Source: Datura wrightii (lineage: Eukaryota; Streptophyta; Magnoliopsida; Solanales; Solanaceae). Taken from it: a stretch of 64,000 nucleotides of DNA. The notes below the pieces were generated by a model that worked only from the letters and a program-made list of their open reading frames with translations, did not search any database and was not told the origin of the DNA. Each line of letters begins with the position of its first letter. Within the stretch, counting starts at the first letter, position 1. The translations under genes were made by a program, and so were the position numbers. Below, piece after piece: positions 47,412 through 56,823 of the stretch. The stretch covers positions 58,372,001 through 58,436,000 of the forward strand of contig JASDFA010000018.1 of the NCBI GenBank assembly GCA_035772735.1. Direction: 5' to 3'.

Positions 47412-47527
47412 AGTTTTTGGCGCTGTTGCCGGGGACTCGGCGAAGTTTTGATAATTTATCTGTTTTTGTGTGATTTTTAAATTCTCTTAAGTGTTGAAAA
47501 ACTTGGTCTTAGTCTGTTTGTTTGCAG
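46541..47527 (+). other. Element I candidate 5' leader intron
   Basis: The donor CAT|GTAAGT is at 46541, 124 bases after the TATA box. The acceptor CTGTTTGTTTGCAG ends at 47527. It would remove the rest of the LTR and the primer-binding site. A has matching donor (in its 3' LTR) and acceptor (minus strand, 8630) sites. Confidence 0.55.
47418..47435 (+). other. Element I primer-binding site, tRNA-Asp type
   Basis: TGGCGCTGTTGCCGGGGA lies six bases after the LTR. It differs at one position from the canonical Athila form. Confidence 0.92.
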
Positions 47528-47704
47528 GTGACAGGTTGTCCTACCGAGCTGGCTAGAAATAGAAAGCTTGTGGAACCGTTGCTTGAACCTGAACGTCAAA
47601 TCCATTTGCAAAGGAGAATAGCTATAGAGCATAAGCGGAAGAGAATTCAAGAAAAGGTACAACAACAACCACCCGCGGGACAAGCACACTTGTCATCCGA
47701 AGAA

Positions 47705-48946
47705 ATGGAAGCAAGACCAGTTCGCGAAGTGGCTATCCCACTAGCGACAAATGTGACCTCAAGCATTCTTAAACCGGAGCCTGGAGGGCACTTTGAGCTT
47801 AAACGGAACATGGTGCAGCTGTTACATTCTAGTGGTCAATTCACTGGGATGGCACATGAGGACCCGCAGCAGCACCTACAGAGCTTTTTAGAGATTAGTG
47901 ACACGTTTGTCCCCACCGGCGTGTCCACAGATTATGTCCGAATGACCCTCTTCCCATTTTCACTGTTGGGAGAGGCGAAGAAGTGGCTGAAGGCTGAGCC
48001 ACCGAACTCCATAACTTCATGGAATGACTTGGCTAAGAAATTCCTTATCAGATTCTTCCCATCAGGCAAAACTGCAAGGTTGAGAAGTGAAATACTCAGT
48101 TTTAAGCAGAGGCCTGATGAGAACTTATATATGGCTTGGGAAAGATTCAATTCATTGTTAAGAGATTGCCCCCATCACCAGCAATCAAATGAAGTGCTGG
48201 CTCATACCTTTGTAGAAAGTCTAGACCCACACACAAAAATATTGCTAGACTCTGCATCGGGTGGGCAAGCCTTGGATAAGACATATGATGAGTTGTACAC
48301 TTTGTTGAACAGAATTGCACAAGGAAATCCAGAGTGGCACAGTGAGTCATCGAGAGGGGCAGGAAAGAGATCAGGGTTGATAGAAGTAGATGGTTTGAAT
48401 GCTTTGGCAGCACAGTTAGCTTCGTTCCAGCATCAAATGATGACTCAGTTCAATAAACTGAGTATGAACCAACGCCAGGGCCAGGTTAATGCAGTTCAGC
48501 AAGCTCCGAGTTGGTGTGAAATTTGTGGTAATAATGGGCACCATGCAGAATCTTGTGGAGCCAATCCGGAGTCAGTTAATTTTGTTAGTAATGTGCAGCG
48601 CAACAATCAGAATTTTGAAACCAGTTACAACAGAAATTGGCAGGGCCACCCGAATTTTTCTTGGGGTGGAAACCAAAAGCAGAATTTTATGCAACCTCAA
48701 CAGCAGCAGTATCAGCAGAATAGGCCGAATGATGGGCAATTGAGTAGCAACATTGAGGAAACATTGCAGAAAATTATGGAGACCCAGACTCAGTTAGTGG
48801 AAAATCAGGCGAGGATGGCACCAGACTTAATGAATCAACAAGTAGCCACCCGAAATCTTGAAAAACAAGTGGGTCAGATAGTAGCTGCTCAAAACATGAG
48901 ATCGCAAGGGGGATTACCAAGCGACACAGATCCTAACCCCCGGTAG
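47705..48946 (+). CDS. gag: Element I Gag (capsid, zinc knuckle), ends at in-frame TAG
   Basis: I chose ATG 47705 because A has an ATG at the same place and the following M-x-x-RPVR-x-VAIP is shared. The frame stays open upstream to about 47513, but without ATG. There are 413 codons. A capsid-type region with FPFSLLGEAKKWLKAEPP and FFPSGKTARLRSEILSF covers roughly residues 50-200. A zinc knuckle CX2CX4HX4C (CEICGNNGHHAESC) is at 271-284, followed by a glutamine-rich segment and a helical segment with heptad-like spacing (about 340-390). Gag would form the cytoplasmic particle and bind the RNA. TAG at 48944-48946 stands where A has a Gln codon, so protease originally followed in the same frame. 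Confidence 0.9.
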   Translation: MEARPVREVAIPLATNVTSSILKPEPGGHFELKRNMVQLLHSSGQFTGMAHEDPQQHLQSFLEISDTFVPTGVSTDYVRMTLFPFSLLGEAKKWLKAEPPNSITSWNDLAKKFLIRFFPSGKTARLRSEILSFKQRPDENLYMAWERFNSLLRDCPHHQQSNEVLAHTFVESLDPHTKILLDSASGGQALDKTYDELYTLLNRIAQGNPEWHSESSRGAGKRSGLIEVDGLNALAAQLASFQHQMMTQFNKLSMNQRQGQVNAVQQAPSWCEICGNNGHHAESCGANPESVNFVSNVQRNNQNFETSYNRNWQGHPNFSWGGNQKQNFMQPQQQQYQQNRPNDGQLSSNIEETLQKIMETQTQLVENQARMAPDLMNQQVATRNLEKQVGQIVAAQNMRSQGGLPSDTDPNPR

Positions 48947-50005
48947 ATCAATGCCATCAGTCTGAGAAGCGGTAGGCAATTAGCTGATGCAGTGCCAAAA
49001 GAGCTGAGCAAAGAGGTGCAGCCGGAGTTGGTTAGACCAGGACCATCCATCAACATGGGAGATAATCAGAGTGCTGGGCAACAAAATTCACGACTTCCAT
49101 TGCAGCCAGCACAAAGACCACCACCACCATTCCCTCAGAAATTCAGAAAGAGCAAGGAGGAGGAATGCTTCAAAAAGTTCTTTGAGAGTTTCAGAGAACT
49201 TTACATAAATTTGCCTCTTCTTGATGTTTTGCAGGGAATGCCCAAGTATGCTAAATACTTGAAGGACGTGATGGCGAACAAAGTGAGATTGGTGGATGTC
49301 CAAACGGTAGCACTGACTGAGGAGTGCAGTTACAGGGTATTGAGCAAAATGCCAAAGAAACTCAAAGACCCAGGGAGTGTTACCCTCCCCATACAAATTG
49401 GTAAAGCTGAGGTGCTACGAGCTTTATGTGACTTGGGGTCGGCAGTTAATCTAATGCCCCTATCCTTATTCAACACCTTGGGGTTGGGACAACCAAGGCC
49501 AACAAGGTTGATGCTGCAGCTGGCTGACAAGTCGCGAGTGACACCTGATGGAATAATAGAGGACCTTCTCATCAAAGTAGGTAAGTTCATTATACCTGCT
49601 GATTTTATTGACTTAGATTTTCAGGTTGATGACCAGGTACCCCTGATCTTGGGACGGCCATTCTTGGCCACTGGAGGAGCGGTGATTGATTTAAAAGCAG
49701 GGACCCTGAAAATGAGGGTTGAGGATGAAGAAGAAATCTTCCGCGTGTACCAAGAAATGAACCCATCTGCACACTATAGAAACCTTTGTCAGGTTAGTGT
49801 GTTGGCAGAGGATAAGTGTAGGGTGGGGGATTTCACAGGTGCAGGGCCGAAGGTAATGACAAGTGTTCAGCCCGAGTCTGATAAAGGACTTCAAATAGAG
49901 AAGAAGTTGGAGAAAGAGAGGAGTAGAGTGGAGGCTGTTTCCTCTAAACAGCAAAAGAAAAGGAGATGGTTCTCGAAAGAGAACCCAGGTATGAGGATGT
50001 CCTGA
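48947..50005 (+). CDS. Element I protease part of the Gag-protease frame
   Basis: This continues the Gag frame after the TAG for 352 codons plus stop (50003-50005). A proline-rich linker (QPAQRPPPPFPQKFRKSK) comes first. Then comes a retropepsin-like domain with CDLGSAVNLMPLSLFNTLG, whose Asp codon is 49430-49432, and VPLILGRPFLATGGA. A basic tail with KQQKKRRWFSKENPG closes the frame. DLG at the active site is common in Athila-type proteases. The protease would cut the precursor in the particle. Without suppression of the stop or a spliced or internal start it would not be made. After it there is no pol. Confidence 0.85.
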   Translation: MNAISLRSGRQLADAVPKELSKEVQPELVRPGPSINMGDNQSAGQQNSRLPLQPAQRPPPPFPQKFRKSKEEECFKKFFESFRELYINLPLLDVLQGMPKYAKYLKDVMANKVRLVDVQTVALTEECSYRVLSKMPKKLKDPGSVTLPIQIGKAEVLRALCDLGSAVNLMPLSLFNTLGLGQPRPTRLMLQLADKSRVTPDGIIEDLLIKVGKFIIPADFIDLDFQVDDQVPLILGRPFLATGGAVIDLKAGTLKMRVEDEEEIFRVYQEMNPSAHYRNLCQVSVLAEDKCRVGDFTGAGPKVMTSVQPESDKGLQIEKKLEKERSRVEAVSSKQQKKRRWFSKENPGMRMS

Positions 50006-50048
50006 AAAGGATAGTCCACGTCGGGCCACGACGTAAAATAAGGCGCTA

Positions 50049-50066
50049 CTTGGGAGGCAACCCAAG
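50049..50066 (+). other. Conserved hairpin after the I reading frame
   Basis: CTTGGG-AGGCAA-CCCAAG forms a perfect 6-bp stem with a 6-nt loop, 43 bases after the stop codon. J has it perfectly at 56863-56880. A (6080-6097) and B (11761-11778) have it on the minus strand with one weakened pair. Confidence 0.7.
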
Positions 50067-51975
50067 GGTACCATGCGTACCATTTTAATTTCTTGCATTT
50101 ATATTTATTTTATTTATTTTCATCTTGTGTTGTTTTGGTGGAAAGTTGAGCACAGATGGAGGGGAAGTCTGAGTACCCGTGGAGGAAGCTAACAAGCATG
50201 GAAAAGAAAAAGTGTGGAGTCGAACACCCACTTGTCCATAGTTGAAGAAAACCATGCTGTCAACTAGGCCTAAAGGCCTCAGGGAGTATTTCTCACCCTT
50301 TGTAACCTTTAATTTGATGCTATGAGGACATAGCATGATTTAAGTGTGGGGTGAGGGAAATTTCAAGGGAAATTTCAAAATTTTCTGTGCTTAACGATTA
50401 TTGGTGAATGTAATGCTTGTGTAAAAGTTGGTGAGAAATTTGAAAATTTGAAAATTTTGACAAATTTTTGTGAATCAAGCATGACTTCATCACCCGTTGG
50501 TTTTTCTTGTCGGTTCTTTTCCGACGGGGGGTCTTTGAACCGAATAATAGAAATTGTTTTCTTTGTATGTATATAAAGTTTTTAGCATAGTTAGGAACTG
50601 TTTCCGACGATGGATGGATGACGACCGTCTTGAGGAAAAATTAGTCGGTAGGTGATTGGTTTTTGAAACCATAACTAAGTGGTGCTTGATGTTCTTGTTA
50701 TGTGCTATAAATGGTTGTAAGAGGCAAGTATGTTCGGTGTGAAGCATGCAAGTGTATAACTTTGTGTGAGACGCTTAGGCTCTTGAATTTGACTCAATAT
50801 GATTGAAGCTTAATTCTGAATTCTTGTGATTAGCTGAGTAAGAGTCTGATGAATGTGTCTTGAATTGAGCATGTGCCATGAGTGTAAGATTTTTGAGTAT
50901 TCTGTGCCATTGTGGATTGTCTAGAACTTGCCTGGTGTGTTTATAAAACGAAATGAAGGATGTGAATTGTAGGAGATGATTTAGGCATTTTTTTTCGAAT
51001 GAACCAATTCTTATCCCTCATTTTACCTACCTTGAAAAATTAATCCTAGTTAGCCCCATTGAGCCTTGAGCCTATTCTTTGACAGCTGCAACATAAGCTT
51101 AATCCTTTTTCTTTCATTAGCCTTGTGTTTGAGCCAAAACTCCCAAACGCTTGAATGGAAAAATTCGAAGGAGTAAGGGAGTGAGAAGAATGAAAAGAAA
51201 GGAGAAGTAGCAAGTTGTAGAAGTGAGAAAAGGACAAAAGGGGCACTCGTGTGAAAATGTTGATTATTAGTAAGGAGCAAGAAAACAAATTAATGAAAAA
51301 TTATTCATAGAGCTCCTTACTGATAAGTTAAAGGTGCCTAAAGAAATGGGGAAACATAAGAGGAACAAGAAAGATGAAAGGAGAAAAAGTTAAAGTAAGG
51401 GAAGAGAAGTTCGTAAAGAGGGCGTAATGTATTAAAAGCGCTTAGGAAAGATAGTCACTATTACTGGCCATAATAATACCTACCCGTCCCTTAGCCTACA
51501 TTACAACCCATTAAGTCCTACTTGATCTTACATTCACACATCCTTAAATTAGTGGAATAAAACACTAAGGGCAAGCTTATGGGTCATTACATGATGCATG
51601 TGAATTCTTTGTGAGAGTGAGTGAAATTCTATTGATTCACCCACACATGTTATAATGTACAAATGATTTTTGCGTGTGATCGGGTAACTCTATTTCTGTG
51701 AGGGGTACATGTTGAATGAAGGATATAATTCATGTGAGATTTCTTAATTAGTTGATTTGAACGAGTTTGCTAAGATTGAGAGTCGATTCTTGAGGTTAAG
51801 AAGTCTTAGCATTGTTGTATTTCATCTCGGTGATTAAACTATGTATGCTCTATCTTTAGCTTGTTATCTTACGTAATCATGATAGCCGTAGCTTGAATGA
51901 TTTTGCCAAATTAGTTATGTGGGAGTCTCCATATGTAGGATATGTAAAATGTTGTTCGAGGACGAACAAGTCTTT

Positions 51976-51985
51976 AAGTGTGGGG
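51976..51985 (+). other. Element I polypurine tract
   Basis: AAGTGTGGGG lies three bases before the 3' LTR. A and J have close variants in the same place. Confidence 0.8.
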
Positions 51986-51988
51986 TTG

Positions 51989-53595
51989 TGATCACGGGCA
52001 AAATAGCATGCCCGTGATACGCTTTATACCTTAATATAGTCTTGTTTATCTAAGTTATTTTACATAATCTCATGTGATTTTATATAAATGTGAATATATG
52101 TGCTAACCAACATGATTAGTCCTTGTTTTGTAGGTTAATAATGCATTTGAGGAACTAATTCGCAAGTTGGTGAAAGGAAGGAATGAAGTGGAAGCAAGTG
52201 GCGAAAAGTCGGCAAGGGGCATGCCTTGGCAAGGCTGGCCGTGCCAGGCAGCGTGCCACGCTGTGTGTGTGCCGCGCCCAGTGCCGTGCCATGCCCTTAC
52301 CAAGACCTTGTCAAGCGCACGAGGAAAGGCAGCAGTAGGCAGCAGGAGGCAGAGAACCAGCGCGGCAGTGCCGTGTCACGCTAGGCAGTCTGCGCGACAG
52401 CAGCTTGCCAACGCGCTGCATGGGCAGCGTTCCAGGTTGGCCAGCGCGACAACCCTCGGCAACTTGGTTTCCTGAGGCAATTTCCAGAGAGCTTTCGCAT
52501 TGTCTCCGTGTCACGGAGGCAGTGCTCCGCGATGCACTCCGTGACACAGAGCCGTTCCCTCTCAGGCTAAATTATGCACGTTTTCCATTTACTATGAATA
52601 GGACCCTTAGCTCCTAAAATCATTTGGTCACGATTTTATTCTGAAAAACCACCTAGGAGTGAAGGGTGAAGTGGGAGAACTCATCTAGGGTTTATCAAAT
52701 TCCCTTCTCATCTACCAAATTCATGTAAGTATGTTAGTTTAGTATTAGTTAATTGTAGTTTTACGAACATGAATGGCAAGAACCCTTCCTCTAGGGTTGA
52801 AGCCATGAATTATGATTGTGCTTTTATGAATTTGTTTTGGAATTAAGTTATTGATTGTTGTTTTCATCTTGCATTATGGATTGTTGGTTGTTTTTATGAT
52901 TGATCACCATGAAAGCATATTTGTTAGCTGAGTAATAGCTTGAGAAAGCATTACCTAGGTCAGGACATGAGAATGTAAGGAGCATGTTTGTATCTCGGGA
53001 GAGATTTTTTTGTTAGGATAGAAATATACCTTACACCTTGCTTGGTTGACACACGGGGGTTTTGAAAGACCAACTTGGGATGTCACATCACCACTCGAAG
53101 AAGTAGTTGTGAGGCTAAGTTGAGTTAAATGGTTAGACGTACGAAAGTCCCTAATCGTTTCCCCGTAAACCACAACATAATTGATTGCCCGCGACTAGAA
53201 AATTAAACTCCACGCTCACAATGATGCAGTGAGGCTACATTGCCGTGTTTAGAGGCTCGAAAGACCATAAACATGCAATTCTAATTATGTGAAATAACAA
53301 TTGATAGTTCCATGCTTAACCCATTGCAAATCGTAGGATCGCATGATTAATTGGTTTTAACTCTATGTTGCTCCTAGAGTGATTTCAGAATATTTCGTTG
53401 ACCCAAACTTAGACTTAATTAATCTCAATCTAAAATGTCTATAACCAACACTTGAGGTATTTAAGATCACAATAGAAATAGATAGTTAGAGGAATGGGTC
53501 CAGTCCCTGTGGGTTCGACAATCCGGTTCTTAAAAAGAGCCACTATATTACTTGCACGACCCGTACACTTGCGGACGCGCGAATCGGGCACGTCA
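51989..53595 (+). repeat. Element I 3' LTR
   Basis: The LTR starts TGATCACGGGCA and its terminal inverted repeat is perfect over 10 bp. The upstream inverted repeat is perfect over 11 bp (52508-52518 and 52537-52547). The TATA box is changed to CTATGAATAG (52592-52601). An 11-base tandem insertion lies near 52304-52314. Confidence 0.95.
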
Positions 53596-53600
53596 TTGAT

Positions 53601-54178
53601 CAGCGAGCTGGGGTGAGCAGATTTGTACATGGAGTGGTGGACTATCTGGACAAGGATTGTAGGATTTCCATACTTCATCAGGACATTGATTTCCCCCCAT
53701 AGTTTTGCACGACCAGTAGATGGAGGCAGTGCATCTGAGGGAGAGAGAGGCCAAGAAGGCCAGGACAGATAACTATGGGTTCTCTCAACAGAGATTGGGA
53801 GGCAGGCATCGACAGCAGTATCATCATAGGTCATTAGTCCAGTCTCCATCATCGGCCAGTGCACTGTCCAGACCGTGTGGTGATCAGGGGAGCAGAGCCT
53901 CAAGTTCGAGGGATCAGAGTAGCATGCAGATAGAGCATACTTTCCCGGCCTGCGGGAAGTGTGGCAACAATCATATAGGGGAGTGCTTGATTGGGTCGGA
54001 TATCTATTTTGGGTGTGGTAGACCCAGGAACAGGCATCAAGAGTGTCCCTTGGCTAGACGAGGTGACAGTAGAGGTCGTGCTCAGGTTACCAGCTCAGCA
54101 GCAGCACCAGTACGCCCAGCTTAGTAGGGTTCATCCACCAGTGTAGGTGGTGGTCAGCACCAAAACAAGTTTTATACC
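53601..54178 (+). pseudogene. gag: Element H gag, second piece
   Basis: It resumes in the QRAGVSRFVHGVVDYLDKDC block right after I's duplication. A stop occurs in the DFPP region and the open frame 53720-54124 follows. That part is serine- and arginine-rich and contains CGKCGNNHIGEC and then FGCGRPRNRHQEC, in which the first cysteine of the second knuckle has become tyrosine. Element J enters at 54179, where the gag-to-protease linker would continue (ATACC at 54174-54178). Confidence 0.82.
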
Positions 54179-55690
54179 TGATCTTGGGCAAAATAGCATG
54201 CCCAAGTGATACTTTATAACTTAGTTTTTGTCTTTTTTATCTACTTATTTATATACATTCTGATGTAATTTTATGTAAATGTGAATATATATACTAACCA
54301 ACATGATTAGTTCTTGTTTTGTAGGTTTAAAATGAATTTGAGGAACTAATCTACGAGTTGGTGAAGTAGAGGCATGGAATCGGAAGTAAAACGCGAACGT
54401 CGGCAAGGAGGATACGCAAAACAACCCACCTGCGCATTGGCAACATGCCACGGCAGGTAGGCTGCGCGACCAAGGGCGTGTTACAGCCCCTAACGCGCTG
54501 CACAAGCAGCCTGCCACGCTGCCAACGCGGCAAGGGAATGCCTGGAATGTATTTTATGCGAATTCCAAATTGCCTACGCGATGCCTCTGTGTCACGGAGA
54601 CAAATTGGCGTGATAACCTTCGTGACACGAAGCTATTCCATTCTGGGCATAATTTTGTATATTTCTCATTTACTATAAATAGGTCCCTTAGCTCCTAAAA
54701 ACATTTGGTCACGATTTATTTCTGAAAAACTGCCATGGAGTGAAGGGAGAAGTGGGAGAACTCACCTAGGGTTCATCAATTTCATCTTCTCTTCTACCAA
54801 TTCTGGTAAGTATGTTACTTTAATTATGTTTTCCTGTAATTATACGAACTTGAGTGGCTAGAACCCTTCCTCTAGGGTTGAAGCCACAAGGTATGATTGC
54901 GATTATGCGAATGTGTTTTGGTTTTAAGTTATTGATTGTTGTTTTGTCTTATGTTCTTAATTATGGTTGTTTTTATGATTGATCACCATGAAAACACACA
55001 TGTTACACCTAGGTAAAAGCTTGAGAAAGTAAACCTAGGCAAGAACAAAGAATGTAGGGAGCAAGTTTGTATCTTACGATATAATTCACGGTTAGGATAA
55101 GAAATTATACCTAATTTGCCTTGCTTGGTTACTAAAACGGAATGAGCTAGACACCAACTTAGAATTATCACATCACCACTCGTAGAAGTAGTTGTGAAGC
55201 TAAGTTCGGTTAAATGATTAGAGGTACGAAAGTCCCAAAGCAAGAGCATAAACCCCGTCAAACCACATCTACGTTATTGAATTGCCCACGAACTAGAATG
55301 TCACATTCACGCTTAACGATGTAGTTGTGAGGCTAGTTTGTCTTGTTTAGAGGCTCGAAAGACCATGAACATGCAATTGTAACTATGTGAGACGACAATT
55401 GATAATTCCATACTTAAACCATTACAAAATGTAGTATCGCATGATTATCCAGCTTTAGCTCTAGTTGCTTCTTGAATGATTTCAGAGTATTTCTGTGACC
55501 ACCCCTAGACTTAATTAAACTTTATCGAAAAAGTCTAAATCAACACTTGTGAAAGTTAATATCACACTTGAACTTGATAATTAGCTGAATTGATCCAATT
55601 CCTGTGGGTTCGACATCCGGCTCTTAAAAAGGGGCCACTATATTACTTGTAAGACCATGTACACTTGCGTGTGCGCTCGGGAAGTCGTCA
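54179..55690 (+). repeat. Element J 5' LTR
   Basis: The LTR starts TGATCTTGGGCA with the perfect terminal stem CTTGGGCA/TGCCCAAG and ends GTCGTCA (possibly three bases later). TATA box CTATAAATAG is at 54673-54682. Upstream inverted repeat GTGTCACG (54589-54596)/CGTGACAC (54621-54628) keeps the spacing of A and I. Donor-like CTG|GTAAGT is at 54806. Confidence 0.88.
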
Positions 55691-55760
55691 ACAAGTTTTT
55701 GGCGTCGCTGCTACGCAGTCTCAACAAGTTTTAGGCGTCGTTGCCGGGGACTCGACGAAG
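55691..55760 (+). other. Element J primer-binding region, tandemly duplicated
   Basis: Two copies of an ACAAGTTTT-(T/A)GGCGTCG block follow the LTR. The first (TGGCGTCGCTGCTACG) is degenerate. The second (AGGCGTCGTTGCCGGGGA) keeps the tRNA-Asp-like end but has lost the leading T. Confidence 0.75.
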
Positions 55761-55876
55761 TTTAGTAAATTTTTCTGTTTTTGTGTGACTTTAAATTTCC
55801 TTAAATGTTGAAATTCTTTTTTATTAGTTTTAAATTTATTTTATTTTTTAGTTTTTAGTCTGATACCCTTCTTGAC

Positions 55877-56823
55877 ATGACATCATGGAACACAAATGGG
55901 TTGAATGGTGGATACTCATATTTTGGTGAGTCTCGCCTGAATTGTGGAGAACCCCACTTATGGCAAAACTGTAACACTTGCAATATATGTGGTGGTCAAG
56001 ATAGCCATTGGGATAGCTGTCTGAATGCATACTCCTCTCCCCCAAGCCCCTACTATGATCCTTCTGTTGTTTTTGACGAGTACAGGAATGATGAAAATGA
56101 GGACTTGGAACACCAAGCTCAAATAGAAAACATGTTGAAACAGTTCCTTGAGCAAACAGAAGCAATGAGAGAGCAGATGGAAGTATTAGGAATTTAGACT
56201 AAGGAAAATGGAGAGGCCTTAGAAATGATAAGCGCCAATATCATGGAGATGATGGTTGAGGCTAAAGCTTGCGCTGATTTGCAAGTAACAGTTTTATGCA
56301 ATACTCCAGAGGGATTACAAGGAGAAGAGAAGGGTGAGTTCTTGGAAGAAGCTCAACAATTAGAAGCTCTTGAGAGTCCCCGTGATGGTCTCACACATAT
56401 GGAAAATCCATTCATGGAAGAAGAGATAGAGTATCCCCCATTTGACATTAATGGAGAGATAGATGTTGATGCGGAGAAGGTGATACAAGTAAGGAGGTCA
56501 AGCACAATGCAGTTTCAGAGTTGAGGTGTATTGGACCCCACTCAAAGCATTTTTCAACATTAAGTTTGGTTGACAACCTAGCAATAGAGTCTTCCAAGCT
56601 TATAGAGAAATGTCTATAGGAGGACCAAGCCCCGTATATTCTGAAATTTGCTGACTCGGAGAGAAAAAATGACTTCGCTTACTTAAGGGCCAATAAGTGC
56701 AAAAGGTGACATCTACTGCTTGGTCCTTTCATTTCTTCACCACCACCCTTGGAGAATAAGAGGAAACTAGAGAAGAAATTAGGGGTGAGATTCATATCCT
56801 CAAGGTGGTGGAAAAAGTGGTGA
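55877..56823 (+). pseudogene. Element J reading frame: zinc-knuckle and coiled-coil protein, unrecognised
   Basis: It starts at ATG 55877 (MTSWNTNGLNGG). Residues 35-48 (CNICGGQDSHWDSC) resemble a zinc knuckle with spacing C-X2-C-X5-H-X3-C. Cysteines at 23 and 32 lie nearby. A helical region rich in Glu, Gln and Met follows (IENMLKQFLEQTEAMREQ and onward). One TAG at 56195 interrupts a frame that otherwise runs to 56524. The frame then appears to shift near 56490 and continues with CIGPHSKHFSTLSLVDNL, two more stops (56617 and 56707) and a basic end (FISSRWWKKW) closing at 56821. The CEIC/CNIC and ESC/DSC similarity to I's knuckle suggests a Gag-derived protein without capsid. A captured host gene is the alternative. 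Confidence 0.55.

Larger units (their letters stand above)
50006..51988 (+). mobile_element. Element I 3' noncoding region
   Basis: This is about 2 kb without a gene. It begins near a conserved hairpin and ends with the polypurine tract. It shares phrases in order with A and J (for example TACCCGTCCCTT and the AAACACTAAGGGCAAGC block). Small open frames here are composition effects. Conservation among three separate insertions suggests sequence needed for replication or packaging. Confidence 0.75.
45816..53595 (+). mobile_element. Element I: young, complete gag-protease retrotransposon (TR-GAG-like)
   Basis: Perfect TTGAT duplications flank it at 45811-45815 and 53596-53600. It has LTRs of 1596 and 1607 bp, an Asp-type primer-binding site, one long gag-protease frame with a single stop, 2 kb of 3' noncoding sequence and a polypurine tract. 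There is no reverse transcriptase or integrase. By eye the LTRs differ at about 33 positions plus one 11-base insertion, roughly 2%. It is the younger relative of A and must depend on enzymes supplied in trans. Confidence 0.95.

Noticed and set aside
48944..48946. Programmed stop readthrough between Gag and protease of I
   Set aside because: The next codon (ATC) is not a known readthrough context, A has Gln at this site, and a simple C to T change explains the TAG.
55877..56823. J's reading frame as an intact host gene
   Set aside because: It has three stops and a frame change, lies between LTR-type signals, and its knuckle resembles the Gag of I. A captured gene remains possible but is not supported.
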